Shown piece by piece: positions 15,323 to 27,154 of a stretch of DNA of 64,000 nucleotides. Source of the stretch: JALORV01 sp963775635 (GTDB taxonomy: Bacteria; Pseudomonadota; Gammaproteobacteria; Burkholderiales; Burkholderiaceae_F). The notes below the pieces were generated by a model. That model was not told where the DNA came from and did no database searches. It worked only from the letters and a program-made list of their open reading frames with translations. Numbering within the stretch: the stretch's first letter is position 1; the number at the start of each line of letters is the position of its first letter. Both the position numbers and the translations under genes were made by a program. Location of the stretch: assembly GCA_963775635.1 (NCBI GenBank), contig CAVZJO010000010.1, forward strand, positions 62,001 through 126,000, given 5' to 3'.

Positions 15323-17098
15323 TCAAAACGTTCGCTTTTTAGGTTCAAACGTCGGCACGGTCAGCGGCTTCACGTTGACCGGCTTGTAATCGAGTCGGCT
15401 GCCCTTCGAATAAAACAGCGTGTGCCTCATCCACCGGCCGTCGTCCCGCTCGGGAAAGTCGTCGCGCGCGTGCGCGCCGCGGCTTTCCACCCGTGCCGCT
15501 GCCGACACGATTGTCGCCCGCGCAGTCTCGACCAGGTTGTCGAGCTCCAGCGCCTCGACGCGCGCCGTGTTGAACACCTTGGACTTGTCGGCGATCGCCA
15601 CGTGCCGGGCGCGTTCGGCAAGCGCCTCGATCTTCGCGACGCCTTCGTCGAGCAGGCGGCCGGTGCGGAACACCCCGCAGTGCGACTGCATCGCCTTGCG
15701 GATCTCGTTGGCCACGTCCTGCACGCGCTCTCCCTTGTTGCGTGCATCGAGCGCCGTGACGCGCGCCACGGTCGCATCGCCGGCACCAGCCGGCAGCACG
15801 CGGTGTTCCTGCGCCTTGTAGTTCTGCTCGACGATATGATTGCCCGCCGCTCGTCCAAAGACAACCAGGTCGAGCAGCGAGTTGGTTCCGAGCCGATTCG
15901 CACCATGAACCGAGACGCAGGCGCACTCGCCGATCGCGTACAGGCCCGGCACCACCGCGTTCGGATTGCCACCACTAGGCGCCACGACCTGGCCGTAATA
16001 GTTGGTCGGGATGCCGCCCATCTGGTAGTGGATCGTGGGCACAACCGGAATCGGCTCCTTGATCGGGTCGACGTTGGCGAACTTGATCGCGATCTCACGG
16101 ATCGAGGGCAACCGCTTCATGATGGTCTCTGCCCCCAGGTGATCAAGTTTCAGCAGCACGTGGTCCTTGTTTGGCCCGCAGCCGCGCCCTTCCTTGATCT
16201 CCTGATCCATGCTGCGCGAGACGAAATCGCGCGGCGCCAGATCCTTCAATGTCGGCGCATAGCGCTCCATGAAGCGCTCGCCGTTGCAGTTGAGCAGGAT
16301 GCCGCCCTCGCCGCGCACGCCCTCGGTGATCAGCACGCCGGCCCCGGCCACGCCGGTCGGATGGAACTGCCAGAACTCCATGTCCTCAAGCGGCAGGCCC
16401 GCGCGCGCGACCATGCCGAGGCCGTCACCGGTGTTGATATAGGCGTTGGTCGAGGCATCGAAGATGCGGCCGGCGCCGCCGGTGGCGAGCACTGCGACCT
16501 TCGACTCAAAGATCATCAGTTCGCCGGTTTCCATTTCCAGGCCAACGACGCCTACCACGGCACCCTCGGCATCGCGCACCAGATCGAGGGCCATCCACTC
16601 GACGAAGAAGTGCGTGCGCTCGCGCACGTTGCGCTGGTACAGCGTGTGCAGCAGCGCGTGTCCGGTGCGATCGGCCGCCGCGCAGGCGCGCGGCACCGGT
16701 TTCTCGCCGAAGTTGGCCGAATGCCCGCCAAACGGTCGCTGATAAATCGTGCCGTCGGCGTTGCGGTCAAACGGCATGCCGAAGTGCTCGAGTTCGTACA
16801 CGACATTGGGCGCTTCGCGGCACATGAACTCGATCGCGTCCTGGTCCCCGAGGTAATCCGATCCCTTGACGGTGTCGAACATGTGCCACAGCCAGTTGTC
16901 TTCCGTCATGTTGCCGAGCGACGCGCCGATGCCGCCCTGGGCAGCGACCGTGTGCGAACGCGTCGGGAATACCTTCGTCAGCACCGCGACATTCAGCCCG
17001 GCCTGCGCGAGCTGCAAAGAGCAGCGCATTCCCGCACCTCCCGCGCCGACGATCACCGCATCGAACCGGCGGCGAGCTACCTTGGTTGCTTCCGGCAT
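15323..17098 (-). CDS. sdhA: Succinate dehydrogenase flavoprotein subunit
   Basis: A 591-residue SdhA, full length. VIVGAGGAGMRCSLQLA is the FAD-binding motif at residues ~15-32, and RSHTVAAQGGIGASLGN contains the His that binds FAD covalently. Catalytic motifs follow: QFHPTGVAGAGVLITEG, HYQMGGIPTNYYG and GECACVSVHGANRLGTNSLL. It oxidises succinate to fumarate as part of complex II. It is 3 nt from sdhD and begins with a good site (GGAGAG). Confidence 0.95.
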   Translation of the reverse strand: MPEATKVARRRFDAVIVGAGGAGMRCSLQLAQAGLNVAVLTKVFPTRSHTVAAQGGIGASLGNMTEDNWLWHMFDTVKGSDYLGDQDAIEFMCREAPNVVYELEHFGMPFDRNADGTIYQRPFGGHSANFGEKPVPRACAAADRTGHALLHTLYQRNVRERTHFFVEWMALDLVRDAEGAVVGVVGLEMETGELMIFESKVAVLATGGAGRIFDASTNAYINTGDGLGMVARAGLPLEDMEFWQFHPTGVAGAGVLITEGVRGEGGILLNCNGERFMERYAPTLKDLAPRDFVSRSMDQEIKEGRGCGPNKDHVLLKLDHLGAETIMKRLPSIREIAIKFANVDPIKEPIPVVPTIHYQMGGIPTNYYGQVVAPSGGNPNAVVPGLYAIGECACVSVHGANRLGTNSLLDLVVFGRAAGNHIVEQNYKAQEHRVLPAGAGDATVARVTALDARNKGERVQDVANEIRKAMQSHCGVFRTGRLLDEGVAKIEALAERARHVAIADKSKVFNTARVEALELDNLVETARATIVSAAARVESRGAHARDDFPERDDGRWMRHTLFYSKGSRLDYKPVNVKPLTVPTFEPKKRTF

Positions 17099-17101
17099 CG
17101 C

Positions 17102-17476
17102 TCACACTCTCCAGAGAATCTGCACGGACCAGACCGCGCAGCACACCAGCCACAGCACGGTCAGGGTCTGCAGAGACAGCCGGATCCAGGTCGGCTTCAC
17201 ATAGTCCATCCAAATGTCGCGCACTCCGATCCACGCGTGGTAAAGCAGCGCAATCAGGGCCACCAGCGTGACAATTTTCATCCACAGCGGGACGAACAGC
17301 GATGCCCAGTTTTCGTAGTTCAGATCGCCGGCAGCCACGATGCAGACGACGAGCAGCAGCACGTATGCAGTCAGCACGACGGCGGTCAGCCGCTGCATCA
17401 GGTAGCCACCGACGCCGTAGTGCGCGCCGACCACCAGGCGCTTCGATCCGCCGGCAGGAGCAGGAGTGGCCGCCAT
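17102..17476 (-). CDS. sdhD: Succinate dehydrogenase membrane anchor SdhD
   Basis: A 124-residue membrane protein with three hydrophobic helices: RLTAVVLTAYVLLLVVCIVA, FVPLWMKIVTLVALIALLYHAW and LQTLTVLWLVCCAVWSVQIL. YHAWIGVRDIWMDYVK is the SdhD signature whose His region lies near the heme and quinone. The ATG overlaps the sdhC stop codon (TGATG), a sign of coupled translation. Confidence 0.9.
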   Translation of the reverse strand: MAATPAPAGGSKRLVVGAHYGVGGYLMQRLTAVVLTAYVLLLVVCIVAAGDLNYENWASLFVPLWMKIVTLVALIALLYHAWIGVRDIWMDYVKPTWIRLSLQTLTVLWLVCCAVWSVQILWRV

Positions 17477-17892
17477 CAGAAAACTCCAAACAGCTTGAGT
17501 GCGACGAGCGCCGTCAGCGGCAGGCTGATCCAGTACACGGCGAGCGCACTCTGACGCGCCGCGGGCCGGTCCAGTCCGACGTGCAGATCGAGCACGAGAT
17601 AGCGGATCCCGGCGACCAGGTGATGCAGCAGCGCCCACGCCAGTCCAAGCAGCAGCAGCTTCATCGCCCAATGGGACGCGACGCCCCGCAGCCTCTCGTA
17701 ACTCAACTCGGACGTCAGGCTGAGTTCGAACAGCCACAGCAGCAACGGCAAGGCAAGGAACAGGGCGGCTCCGCTGATCCGATGCATGATCGACACCATG
17801 CCCGGCACTGGCAGCCGGTAATTCATCAGATCGAGAACATGGATATTGCGAAACTCAGGGCGGTGTCTGCCCGCGGGAAATGGCGTGCTCAT
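17476..17892 (-). CDS. sdhC: Succinate dehydrogenase cytochrome b556 subunit SdhC
   Basis: A 138-residue membrane protein. RPEFRNIHVLDLMNYRLPVPGMVSIMHRISG gives the N-terminal signature with the quinone-site Ser/Arg, in pieces HRISGAALF and LPVPGMVSI. Three hydrophobic helices follow; HHLVAGIRYLVLDLH holds the heme-ligand His. It is the first gene of the sdhCDABE-gltA transcript. A near-palindrome lies 43-66 bp upstream. Confidence 0.9.
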   Translation of the reverse strand: MSTPFPAGRHRPEFRNIHVLDLMNYRLPVPGMVSIMHRISGAALFLALPLLLWLFELSLTSELSYERLRGVASHWAMKLLLLGLAWALLHHLVAGIRYLVLDLHVGLDRPAARQSALAVYWISLPLTALVALKLFGVF

Positions 17893-17934
17893 AGATGGGA
17901 GCCTTCAGCGTGCCCTGGACCGGATATTCTGAAC

Positions 17935-17958
17935 GAATTGGTTCCGTGAACCAAATTC
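17935..17958. promoter_or_regulatory. Near-palindromic operator candidate upstream of sdhC
   Basis: GAATTGGTTC-CGT-GAACCAAATTC is an inverted repeat with one extra base in the right arm. It lies in the 90-bp gap between gntR and sdhC, where the sdh promoter should be. It could bind the GntR-type regulator encoded next door (inferred). Confidence 0.45.
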
Positions 17959-17982
17959 GGAGCCGTTCGCGCCAGGACCGCG

Positions 17983-18747
17983 CTAGAAAAGCGTGTTCCG
18001 ATAGGTGTATTGCGTGGTGACGTACTGGCCGCGGCGGACTTCGACAGGCCGGTCGCCATACGAGTAGGAAACCCGCTCGACCAGCAGCAGCGGAAAACGC
18101 TCGGCCACACCCAGCCACTGGGCGGCGGCGCGATCGGCACCGACGGCGCGCAGCTTTTCCTCGGCGCGGATCATCCGGATGCCGAACTCGCTTTCGAACA
18201 GGCCATAAAGCGGCCCCTTGTACTCGGCGAGACGTTCGGCAGTCAGTCCCTTGAACCGCGCTCCCGGCAGCCAGATCTCGTCGAGCACGATCGGATCCTC
18301 CCCGAAGATCAGCAGCCGACGAAGGTAGACCACCGCGTCGCCGGTGCGCAGATCGAGCAGGCGCCCGATATCGGCCGGCGCCCGCACGCGCCGGCACTCG
18401 AGGAATCGGCTCTGCGGCGGCGCGGGTTCGCCTCCGTCCGGAACGATGCGCAGGAAACGAAACTGGGCGCGCGGCTCATGGTGGGTCGCGACGAAGGTTC
18501 CCTTGCCTTGCCGACGCACCAGCAGGTTTTCCGCCGCCAGTTCGTCGACCGCCTTGCGCACCGTTCCCTGGCTGACCTGAAATCGCCCGGCGAGTTCAAT
18601 CTCGCTCGGAATCATTTCGCCCGGCTTCCACTCGCCCCGGTCGAGGCTGCGCAGCAGCAGTTCCTTGATCTGGCGATAGAGCGGCGAGAAGACCGCAGAG
18701 CCGCCGGCGCGGTCGGCGGCGGTGGCCGGAGCATCGGAACTTCCCAT
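17983..18747 (-). CDS. GntR-family regulator with UTRA domain
   Basis: A 254-residue transcription regulator. Residues ~22-90 form the winged helix: SPLYRQIKELLLRSL, PGEMIPSEIELAGRFQVSQG and TVRKAVDELAAENLLVRRQG. Residues ~100-250 form a UTRA ligand-binding domain of the HutC type (VYLRRLLIFGEDPIVLDEIW, LLLVERVSYSYGDRPVEVR). It lies between the sdh cluster (same strand) and mdh (opposite strand), an arrangement common in betaproteobacteria, so it probably controls one or both. The ligand is unknown; a TCA or propionate intermediate would make sense. Confidence 0.85.
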   Translation of the reverse strand: MGSSDAPATAADRAGGSAVFSPLYRQIKELLLRSLDRGEWKPGEMIPSEIELAGRFQVSQGTVRKAVDELAAENLLVRRQGKGTFVATHHEPRAQFRFLRIVPDGGEPAPPQSRFLECRRVRAPADIGRLLDLRTGDAVVYLRRLLIFGEDPIVLDEIWLPGARFKGLTAERLAEYKGPLYGLFESEFGIRMIRAEEKLRAVGADRAAAQWLGVAERFPLLLVERVSYSYGDRPVEVRRGQYVTTQYTYRNTLF

Positions 18748-19139
18748 CGGGGAATTTGAGCACAGTTGCGAGAAAGTTGACCAATAAAATCATATATCTC
18801 ATATAAGAGTACGCAATCCGCTGCCCTCGCCCACATGACTCGGTGTCCCATTCGCGTTTCAGCGCTTCGCGCCGTGCGCCGGCAACGGGCCCGAACCCCA
18901 GGCGAAGGCGCCGGTGGCAACCACATTGGACAGCAGACGCGCGCCGCCTCTGGCCGGCGGCGGCGGCTTGCCATCCAGCACGACGCAGGTCGCTGCACAC
19001 GAAGGGGCCCAGCAGTACACTTTCTTTCTTGCCTTCGGCAAAGTGCGCGCCAGACCGCACCTGTTGAACGGTTTGCCAGGCCGTCATCGACTTCGACCCG
19101 ATTCCGTATCGCCACCCGCACTCCCTGGAGAACACCTCT
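18748..19139. promoter_or_regulatory. gntR-mdh divergent control region
   Basis: A 392-bp gap. TTGACC (18777-18782) and CATATA (18800-18805), 17 bp apart, make a plausible sigma-70 promoter toward mdh. A palindrome, TATAT-CTC-ATATA (18793-18805), overlaps its -10 box, a natural repressor position. The remaining ~330 bp before mdh hold no recognised gene. A 60-codon TTG-started minus frame (18859-19041) with several cysteines is possible but unsupported. A leader this long could carry further control. Confidence 0.5.
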
Positions 19140-20126
19140 ATGAGCAAAGCTCCCGTTCGTGTCGCCGTCACCGGCGCCGCCGGTCAGATCGGCTATTCGC
19201 TGCTGTTCCGCATCGCGTCGGGCGAAATGCTCGGCAAGGATCAGCCGGTGCTGCTGCAACTGCTGGAGATTCCGGATGAGAAGGCGCAGAAGGCGCTCAA
19301 GGGCGTCATGATGGAACTTGAAGACTGCGCCTTTCCGCTGCTGGCCGGAATGGAAGGACACAGCGACCCGAACACGGCGTTCAAGGACACGGACATCGCA
19401 CTGCTCGTAGGTGCGCGGCCGCGCGGTCCCGGCATGGAACGCAAGGATCTGCTCGCCGCGAACGCTCAGATCTTCACCGCGCAGGGCAAGGCACTCGACA
19501 AGGCTGCCAGCCGCAACGTCAAGGTGCTGGTTGTCGGCAACCCCGCCAACACCAACGCCTATATCGCGATGAAGTCGGCCCCGTCGCTGCCGGCCCGCAA
19601 TTTCACCGCGATGCTGCGACTCGACCACAACCGTGCGTTGTCGCAACTGGCGGCGAAGACCGGCAAGCCGGTCGCGTCGATCGAGAAGCTGATCGTGTGG
19701 GGCAATCACTCGCCGACGATGTATCCAGACATCCGCTTTGCGACGATCGACGGCAAGCCGGCCAAGCCGATGGTCGACGAAACCTGGTATCGCGAGACCT
19801 ACATTCCGACGGTCGGCAAGCGCGGCGCCGCGATCATCGAGGCCCGCGGACTCTCGTCGGCCGCGTCGGCGGCCAACGCGGCGATCGACCACGTGCGCGA
19901 GTGGGTGCTCGGCAGCAACGGCCGCTGGGTCACGATGGGGGTTCCGTCCGACGGCAGCTACGGGGTGCCTGAGGAGGTCATTTACGGCGTGCCGTGCGTC
20001 TGCGCCGCGGGCAAGTACGAGGTCATCAAGGATCTAGCGATCGACGACTTTTCGCGCGGCAAGATGGATAACACGCTGAAGGAACTGCTCGAGGAACGCG
20101 ACGGGGTCAAGCATCTGCTCGGCTGA
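19140..20126 (+). CDS. mdh: Malate dehydrogenase
   Basis: A 328-residue NAD-dependent malate dehydrogenase of the group found in betaproteobacteria and cytosolic eukaryotes. VAVTGAAGQIGYSLLFRIASG is the nucleotide-binding loop in two parts. VGARPRGPGMERKDLL is the active-site lid with substrate Arg, NPANTNAYI follows, and IVWGNHSPTMYPD carries the catalytic His. It oxidises malate to oxaloacetate. It is the first gene of the plus-strand block that continues into prpB, 38 nt later. ATTCCCTGGAGAACACC precedes the ATG. Confidence 0.95.
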   Translation: MSKAPVRVAVTGAAGQIGYSLLFRIASGEMLGKDQPVLLQLLEIPDEKAQKALKGVMMELEDCAFPLLAGMEGHSDPNTAFKDTDIALLVGARPRGPGMERKDLLAANAQIFTAQGKALDKAASRNVKVLVVGNPANTNAYIAMKSAPSLPARNFTAMLRLDHNRALSQLAAKTGKPVASIEKLIVWGNHSPTMYPDIRFATIDGKPAKPMVDETWYRETYIPTVGKRGAAIIEARGLSSAASAANAAIDHVREWVLGSNGRWVTMGVPSDGSYGVPEEVIYGVPCVCAAGKYEVIKDLAIDDFSRGKMDNTLKELLEERDGVKHLLG

Positions 20127-20163
20127 TCCGCTAATCGATGACGCGACCACAGGAGTCCTGCCG

Positions 20164-21045
20164 ATGTTCCGATCTGCCGGCGCCCGCTTCCGCCAGGCGC
20201 TGAAGGACGAACAGCCGCTGCAGATCGTCGGCACCATCATCGCGAATCACGCGCTGATGGCGCGCCACGTCGGTTACCGCGCGATCTACCTGTCGGGCGG
20301 CGGAGTCGCCGCCGGCTCGCTCGGCATGCCAGACCTCGGCATCAACACGCTCGACGACGTGCTGACGGACACGCGGCGCATCACCGACGTCTGTGAACTG
20401 CCTCTGCTGGTCGACATCGATACCGGCTTCGGTCCGAGCGCGTTCAACATCGCGCGCACGATCAAGTCGCTGATCAAGGCCGGTGCCGCGGCGTGCCACA
20501 TTGAGGACCAGGTTGGAGCCAAGCGCTGCGGCCACCGGCCCGGCAAGGAAATCGTCACGACCGACGAGATGGCTGACCGCGTCAAGGCGGCGGCCGACGC
20601 GAAGACCGATAGCGACTTCTTCGTCATCGCTCGCACCGATGCGATCGCGGTCGAAGGCGTCGAGCGCGCGATCGAACGGGCCATCGCCTGCGTCGAGGCC
20701 GGTGCCGACGGCATCTTCGCCGAAGCGGCGAAGGACCTGGCCACCTATCGGCGCTTCGTCGACGCGGTGAAGGTGCCCGTACTGGCCAACATCACCGAGT
20801 TTGGCTCGACGCCGCTCTTCACTGTCCGTGAACTGGGCGAGGCCGGAATCGCAATGGTCCTGTATCCGCTGTCAGCCTTCCGCGCGATGAACAAGGCCGC
20901 ACTCAACGTGTACACGACGTTGCGTCGCGACGGCACGCAGAAATCCGTCGTCGGCGAGATGCAGACACGCATGGAACTCTATGACGTGATCGGCTATCAG
21001 GCGTACGAGGATCGCCTGGATCAGCTTTTCGCGAAGCGCAAGTGA
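20164..21045 (+). CDS. prpB: 2-methylisocitrate lyase
   Basis: A 293-residue member of the isocitrate lyase superfamily that splits 2-methylisocitrate to pyruvate and succinate in propionate use. YLSGGGVAAGSLGMPDLG, DIDTGFG and IEDQVGAKRCGHRPGKE are diagnostic; the KRCGH loop holds the catalytic Cys. The ATG is preceded by GGAGTCCTGCCG. It is 38 nt from mdh and 31 nt before prpC, so probably one transcript. Confidence 0.95.
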   Translation: MFRSAGARFRQALKDEQPLQIVGTIIANHALMARHVGYRAIYLSGGGVAAGSLGMPDLGINTLDDVLTDTRRITDVCELPLLVDIDTGFGPSAFNIARTIKSLIKAGAAACHIEDQVGAKRCGHRPGKEIVTTDEMADRVKAAADAKTDSDFFVIARTDAIAVEGVERAIERAIACVEAGADGIFAEAAKDLATYRRFVDAVKVPVLANITEFGSTPLFTVRELGEAGIAMVLYPLSAFRAMNKAALNVYTTLRRDGTQKSVVGEMQTRMELYDVIGYQAYEDRLDQLFAKRK

Positions 21046-21075
21046 GAGCCGCGCCCCGATGCCGGCCTGAACCTC

Positions 21076-22233
21076 ATGAATGAGGCAACACCCCCTGTCA
21101 CGCCCAAGGTCAAGAAGTCGGTCGCGCTGTCCGGCGTGGTGGCCGGCAACACGGCGCTGTGCACCGTCGGGCGCACCGGCAACGACTTGCACTACCGCGG
21201 TTACGACATCCTCGACATCGCCGACGCCTGCGAGTTCGAGGAGATCGCCCATCTGCTCGTGCACGGCAAGCTGCCCAACACGGCGGAACTTGCAGCCTAT
21301 AAGACGAAGCTCAGGTCGCTGCGCGGACTGCCGGCGAACGTGAAGGCCGCGCTCGAGTGCCTGCCGGCGTCGAGCCATCCGATGGACGTGATGCGCACCG
21401 GCGTTTCGACACTCGGCTGCGTGCTGCCCGAGGAGGACGACCACGGCGCTTCGGGCGCCAAGGACATCGCCGATCGGCTGATGGCATCGCTCGGGTCGAT
21501 GCTGCTCTACTGGTATCACTACAGCTTCGGCGGGAAGCGCATCGAGGTCGAGACCGATGATGACTCGATCGGCGGACACTTCCTGCATCTGCTGCACGGG
21601 CGCAAGCCGAGCGACCTGTGGGTGCGCGCGATGCACACGTCGCTGATCCTGTACGCCGAGCACGAGTTCAACGCCTCGACCTTCACCGGTCGCGTCATCG
21701 CTGCCACCGGATCGGACATCTATTCGGCGATCACTGGCGCAATCGGCGCACTGCGCGGGCCGAAGCATGGCGGCGCCAACGAAGCCGCGTTCGAGATCCA
21801 GAAGCGCTACGCCACGCCCGACGAGGCGGAATCCGACATCCGTCGCCGCGTTGGGGCCAACGAAGTCATCATGGGCTTCGGCCACCCCGTGTACACGGTC
21901 TCGGACCCGCGCAACAAGGTCATTAAGGAGGTGGCGCGCAAGTTGTCGCAGGACGCGGTCAGCATGAAGATGTTTGGCATCGCCGAGCGGCTGGAGACCG
22001 TGATGTGGAACGCCAAGAAGATGTTCCCTAACCTCGACTGGTTCAGCGCGGTCAGCTATCACATGATGGGCGTACCCACGGCGATGTTCACGCCGCTGTT
22101 CGTGATATCGCGCACTAGCGGCTGGAGTGCGCACATCATCGAGCAGCGGATCGACAACAAGATCATCCGGCCGAGCGCCAATTACACTGGACCGGACGAC
22201 CTGACCTTCGTCCCGCTGGCGAAACGGAGCTGA
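21076..22233 (+). CDS. prpC: 2-methylcitrate synthase
   Basis: A 385-residue, short (archaeal/Gram-positive type) citrate synthase homologue. VVAGNTALCTVGRTGNDLHYRGYDI is the N-terminal PrpC pattern in pieces (NTALCTVG, LHYRGYDI). Catalytic motifs are YAEHEFNASTFTGR, GPKHGGANEAA and GFGHPVYTVSDPR. It condenses propionyl-CoA with oxaloacetate. Its length, sequence and position beside prpB distinguish it from gltA at 12887. No strong ribosome site is seen. Confidence 0.93.
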   Translation: MNEATPPVTPKVKKSVALSGVVAGNTALCTVGRTGNDLHYRGYDILDIADACEFEEIAHLLVHGKLPNTAELAAYKTKLRSLRGLPANVKAALECLPASSHPMDVMRTGVSTLGCVLPEEDDHGASGAKDIADRLMASLGSMLLYWYHYSFGGKRIEVETDDDSIGGHFLHLLHGRKPSDLWVRAMHTSLILYAEHEFNASTFTGRVIAATGSDIYSAITGAIGALRGPKHGGANEAAFEIQKRYATPDEAESDIRRRVGANEVIMGFGHPVYTVSDPRNKVIKEVARKLSQDAVSMKMFGIAERLETVMWNAKKMFPNLDWFSAVSYHMMGVPTAMFTPLFVISRTSGWSAHIIEQRIDNKIIRPSANYTGPDDLTFVPLAKRS

Positions 22234-22260
22234 TGGAAGACCGCCGGGTTGCCCCTCCTG

Positions 22261-22286
22261 CCGGCACGGCGCGTACGCCGTGCCGG
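22261..22286. repeat. Perfect hairpin between prpC and prpD
   Basis: CCGGCACGGCG-CGTA-CGCCGTGCCGG forms an 11-bp stem with a 4-nt loop, 28 nt after the prpC stop. No T-tract follows, so it is not a standard terminator. It may protect the upstream message or slow transcription before prpD. Confidence 0.6.
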
Positions 22287-22435
22287 TGCGTCGGGCGTGC
22301 GCGCTCGACTGGATGTGGAGTCCGTCCCGTGAGTGCGCGCCACAGTCAGCGCCAGGTTCGCGCGTTCCCAATTGCATCCGCAGGCCGTAAATCGGCCGGC
22401 CTTCAAGTCAGCTGAACCGAAGGACCATCCGCGCC

Positions 22436-23886
22436 ATGGGAAGCCACATCAGCAACGCGCGGCCGAAATCCGACAAGGTGCTGGTCGACATCGCCGACTA
22501 CGTCCTGAAACACAAGATCAAGAGCAAGGAAGCGATCGACACGGCCCGCTACTGCCTGATGGACACCTTGGGTTGCGGGTTCGAGGCGCTCGAGTACCCG
22601 GCGTGCACCAAGTTGCTGGGACCCGTGGTCCAGGGCACGTTGGTTCCGAACGGAGCCAAGGTGCCGGGTACGCAGTTCCAGATGGATCCGGTGAAGGCAG
22701 CCTTTGACATCGGGGCGATGATCCGCTGGCTCGACTTCAACGACACCTGGCTCGCGGCAGAATGGGGCCATCCGTCCGACAACCTCGGCGGGATTCTGGC
22801 GACGGCCGATTGGCTGAGTCGCAACGCCGTGGTTGCCGGCAAGCAACCTCTGACGGTGGGCGACGCGCTGGTCGCGATGGTGAAAGCACACGAAATCCAG
22901 GGCTGCATCGCGCTGGAGAACTCGTTCAACAAGGTCGGCCTCGATCACGTGGTGCTGGTGAAAGTTGCGTCCACGGCCGTCGTCGCGCAATTGCTGGGGC
23001 TTTCGCGCGACGAGATCATCAACGCGGTCTCGCTGGCGTGGGTCGACGGCCAGAGCTTGCGCACCTACCGGCATGCACCGAACACTGGCTCGCGCAAGAG
23101 CTGGGCAGCAGGAGATGCGACTTCACGCGCCGTGCGGCTGGCGCTGATCGCCAGGACCGGCGAGATGGGTTATCCGTCGGTGCTGAGCGCGAAGACCTGG
23201 GGTTTTTACGACGTGCTGTTCAAGGGCAACGAGTTCAAGTTCCAGCGTCCCTACGACAGTTACGTGATGGAAAACGTGCTGTTCAAGATTTCATTTCCCG
23301 CCGAGTTCCATTCACAGACCGCGGTCGAAGGGCGATGACCATTCACGGCGAACTGAAGAAGCTCGGCAAGGCCGACAAGGACATCAAGAAGATCACGATC
23401 CGCACGCACGAGGCGTGTATCCGCATCATCGACAAGAAGGGCCCGCTCAGCAATCCGGCCGACCGCGACCACTGCATCCAGTACATGGTGGCGGTGCCGA
23501 TTATCTTCGGGCGGCTCACCGCGTCGGACTACGAAGACAACGTCGCGGCCGATCCGCGTATCGACAGCTTGCGCGACAAGATCGTCTGCGTCGAGGACAA
23601 GCAGTTCACGAAGGACTATCACGATCCGGGCAAGCGTTCGATTGCCAACGCGCTGACAGTCGAGTTCTCCGACGGCAAGAAGCTGAAGGAGATCGTGGTC
23701 GAGTATCCGATCGGCCACAAACGCCGGCGCAAGGAAGGCATGCCGGTTCTGGTCGAGAAGTTCAAGACCAATCTGGCACGTGTGTTCCCGTCCAAGCAGG
23801 CGGCGGCGATAATTGACCTTTGTCTGGACGCTAAACGGCTCGACGCCACGCCCGTCAATGAATTCGTCGACCTGATGGTCATCTAG
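22436..23886 (+). CDS. prpD: 2-methylcitrate dehydratase, frameshifted
   Basis: PrpD of the MmgE/PrpD family, which dehydrates 2-methylcitrate to 2-methylaconitate. The first part (300 codons) has IADYVLKHKIKSKEAIDTAR, IRWLDFNDTWLAAEWGHPSD and RAVRLALIARTGEMGYPSVL, and ends FPAEFHSQTAVEGR-stop at 23338. The rest (MTIHGELKKLGKADKDIKKI through the TAG at 23886) lies in the next frame. One missing base near 23331 in a G-run accounts for it: GAAGGGCGATG where GAA-GCG-GCG-ATG is expected. Together the length fits PrpD (about 483 residues). Most likely a sequencing error. A 202-nt gap separates it from prpC. Confidence 0.85.
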
Positions 23887-23912
23887 CAGCAACCACCATC
23901 GCGAGGCATCCC

Positions 23913-26704
<2,792 letters not shown>

Positions 26705-26730
<26 letters not shown>

Positions 26731-26938
26731 GGCCGACGGCAAATGCCTGCTCAACAAGACGCCGCGCGGCCGCGCGGCGCGGTCCTCAGACAGCTGCTCG
26801 CTGCCTAAGGCCGACGGCAAATGCCTGCTCAACAAGACGCCGCGTGGCCGCGCGGCGCGGTCCTCAGACAGCTGCTCGCTGCACGAGGGCCGACGGCAGA
26901 TGCCTGCTCAACAAGACGCCGCGCGGCGCGGCGCCTGG
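26705..26938. repeat. 78-bp tandem repeat, three copies
   Basis: Copies start at 26705, 26783 and 26861. Each begins TCCTCAG-CAGCTGCTCGCTGC, runs through GGCCGACGGCA-ATGCCTGCT and CAACAAGACGCCGCG, and ends in a GC-rich self-complementary GCCGCGCGGCCGCGCGGC-type block. Copies 1 and 2 differ at only a few bases; copy 3 differs more. Copy 1 overlaps the last codons and stop of acnA. The 78-bp period keeps the reading phase. Confidence 0.9.
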
Positions 26939-26958
26939 TAACCTGCGCTGACAAGACC

Positions 26959-27099
26959 ATGCACGAAGACACCGAGCCAGTGATCGTCCCGGCGATCGAG
27001 ACCCGCAGCGACTCCCCGCAGCGCTGGTCGAGCGCGCTGCCGCTCGCGCTGCTCGCACTGCTCGGTTTGATGCTGCTGCACGCCTGCATGTCGCGCTAA
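26959..27099 (+). CDS. Possible small single-helix membrane protein
   Basis: A 46-residue frame, MHEDTEPVIVPAIE then a hydrophobic segment LPLALLALLGLMLLHACMSR at the C-terminus. It would be a small tail-anchored inner-membrane protein. It lies alone between the tandem repeat and the MCE operon. The frame is also open upstream through repeat copy 3. I do not recognise a family; it could be chance coding. Confidence 0.35.
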   Translation: MHEDTEPVIVPAIETRSDSPQRWSSALPLALLALLGLMLLHACMSR

Positions 27100-27154
27100 G
27101 CGGTCGAGACGGCGCGCGCTGTGCTAGCCTGCCCCGGCACCCTCCGGGCCGAGC

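Noticed and set aside
15275..17554. 759-codon open frame antisense to sdhA-sdhD
   Set aside because: Same reason: sdhA motifs on the minus strand are unmistakable.
18859..19041. 60-codon cysteine-containing minus frame in the gntR-mdh gap
   Set aside because: It needs a TTG start, has no clear ribosome site and no family I can recognise; noted only within the control region.
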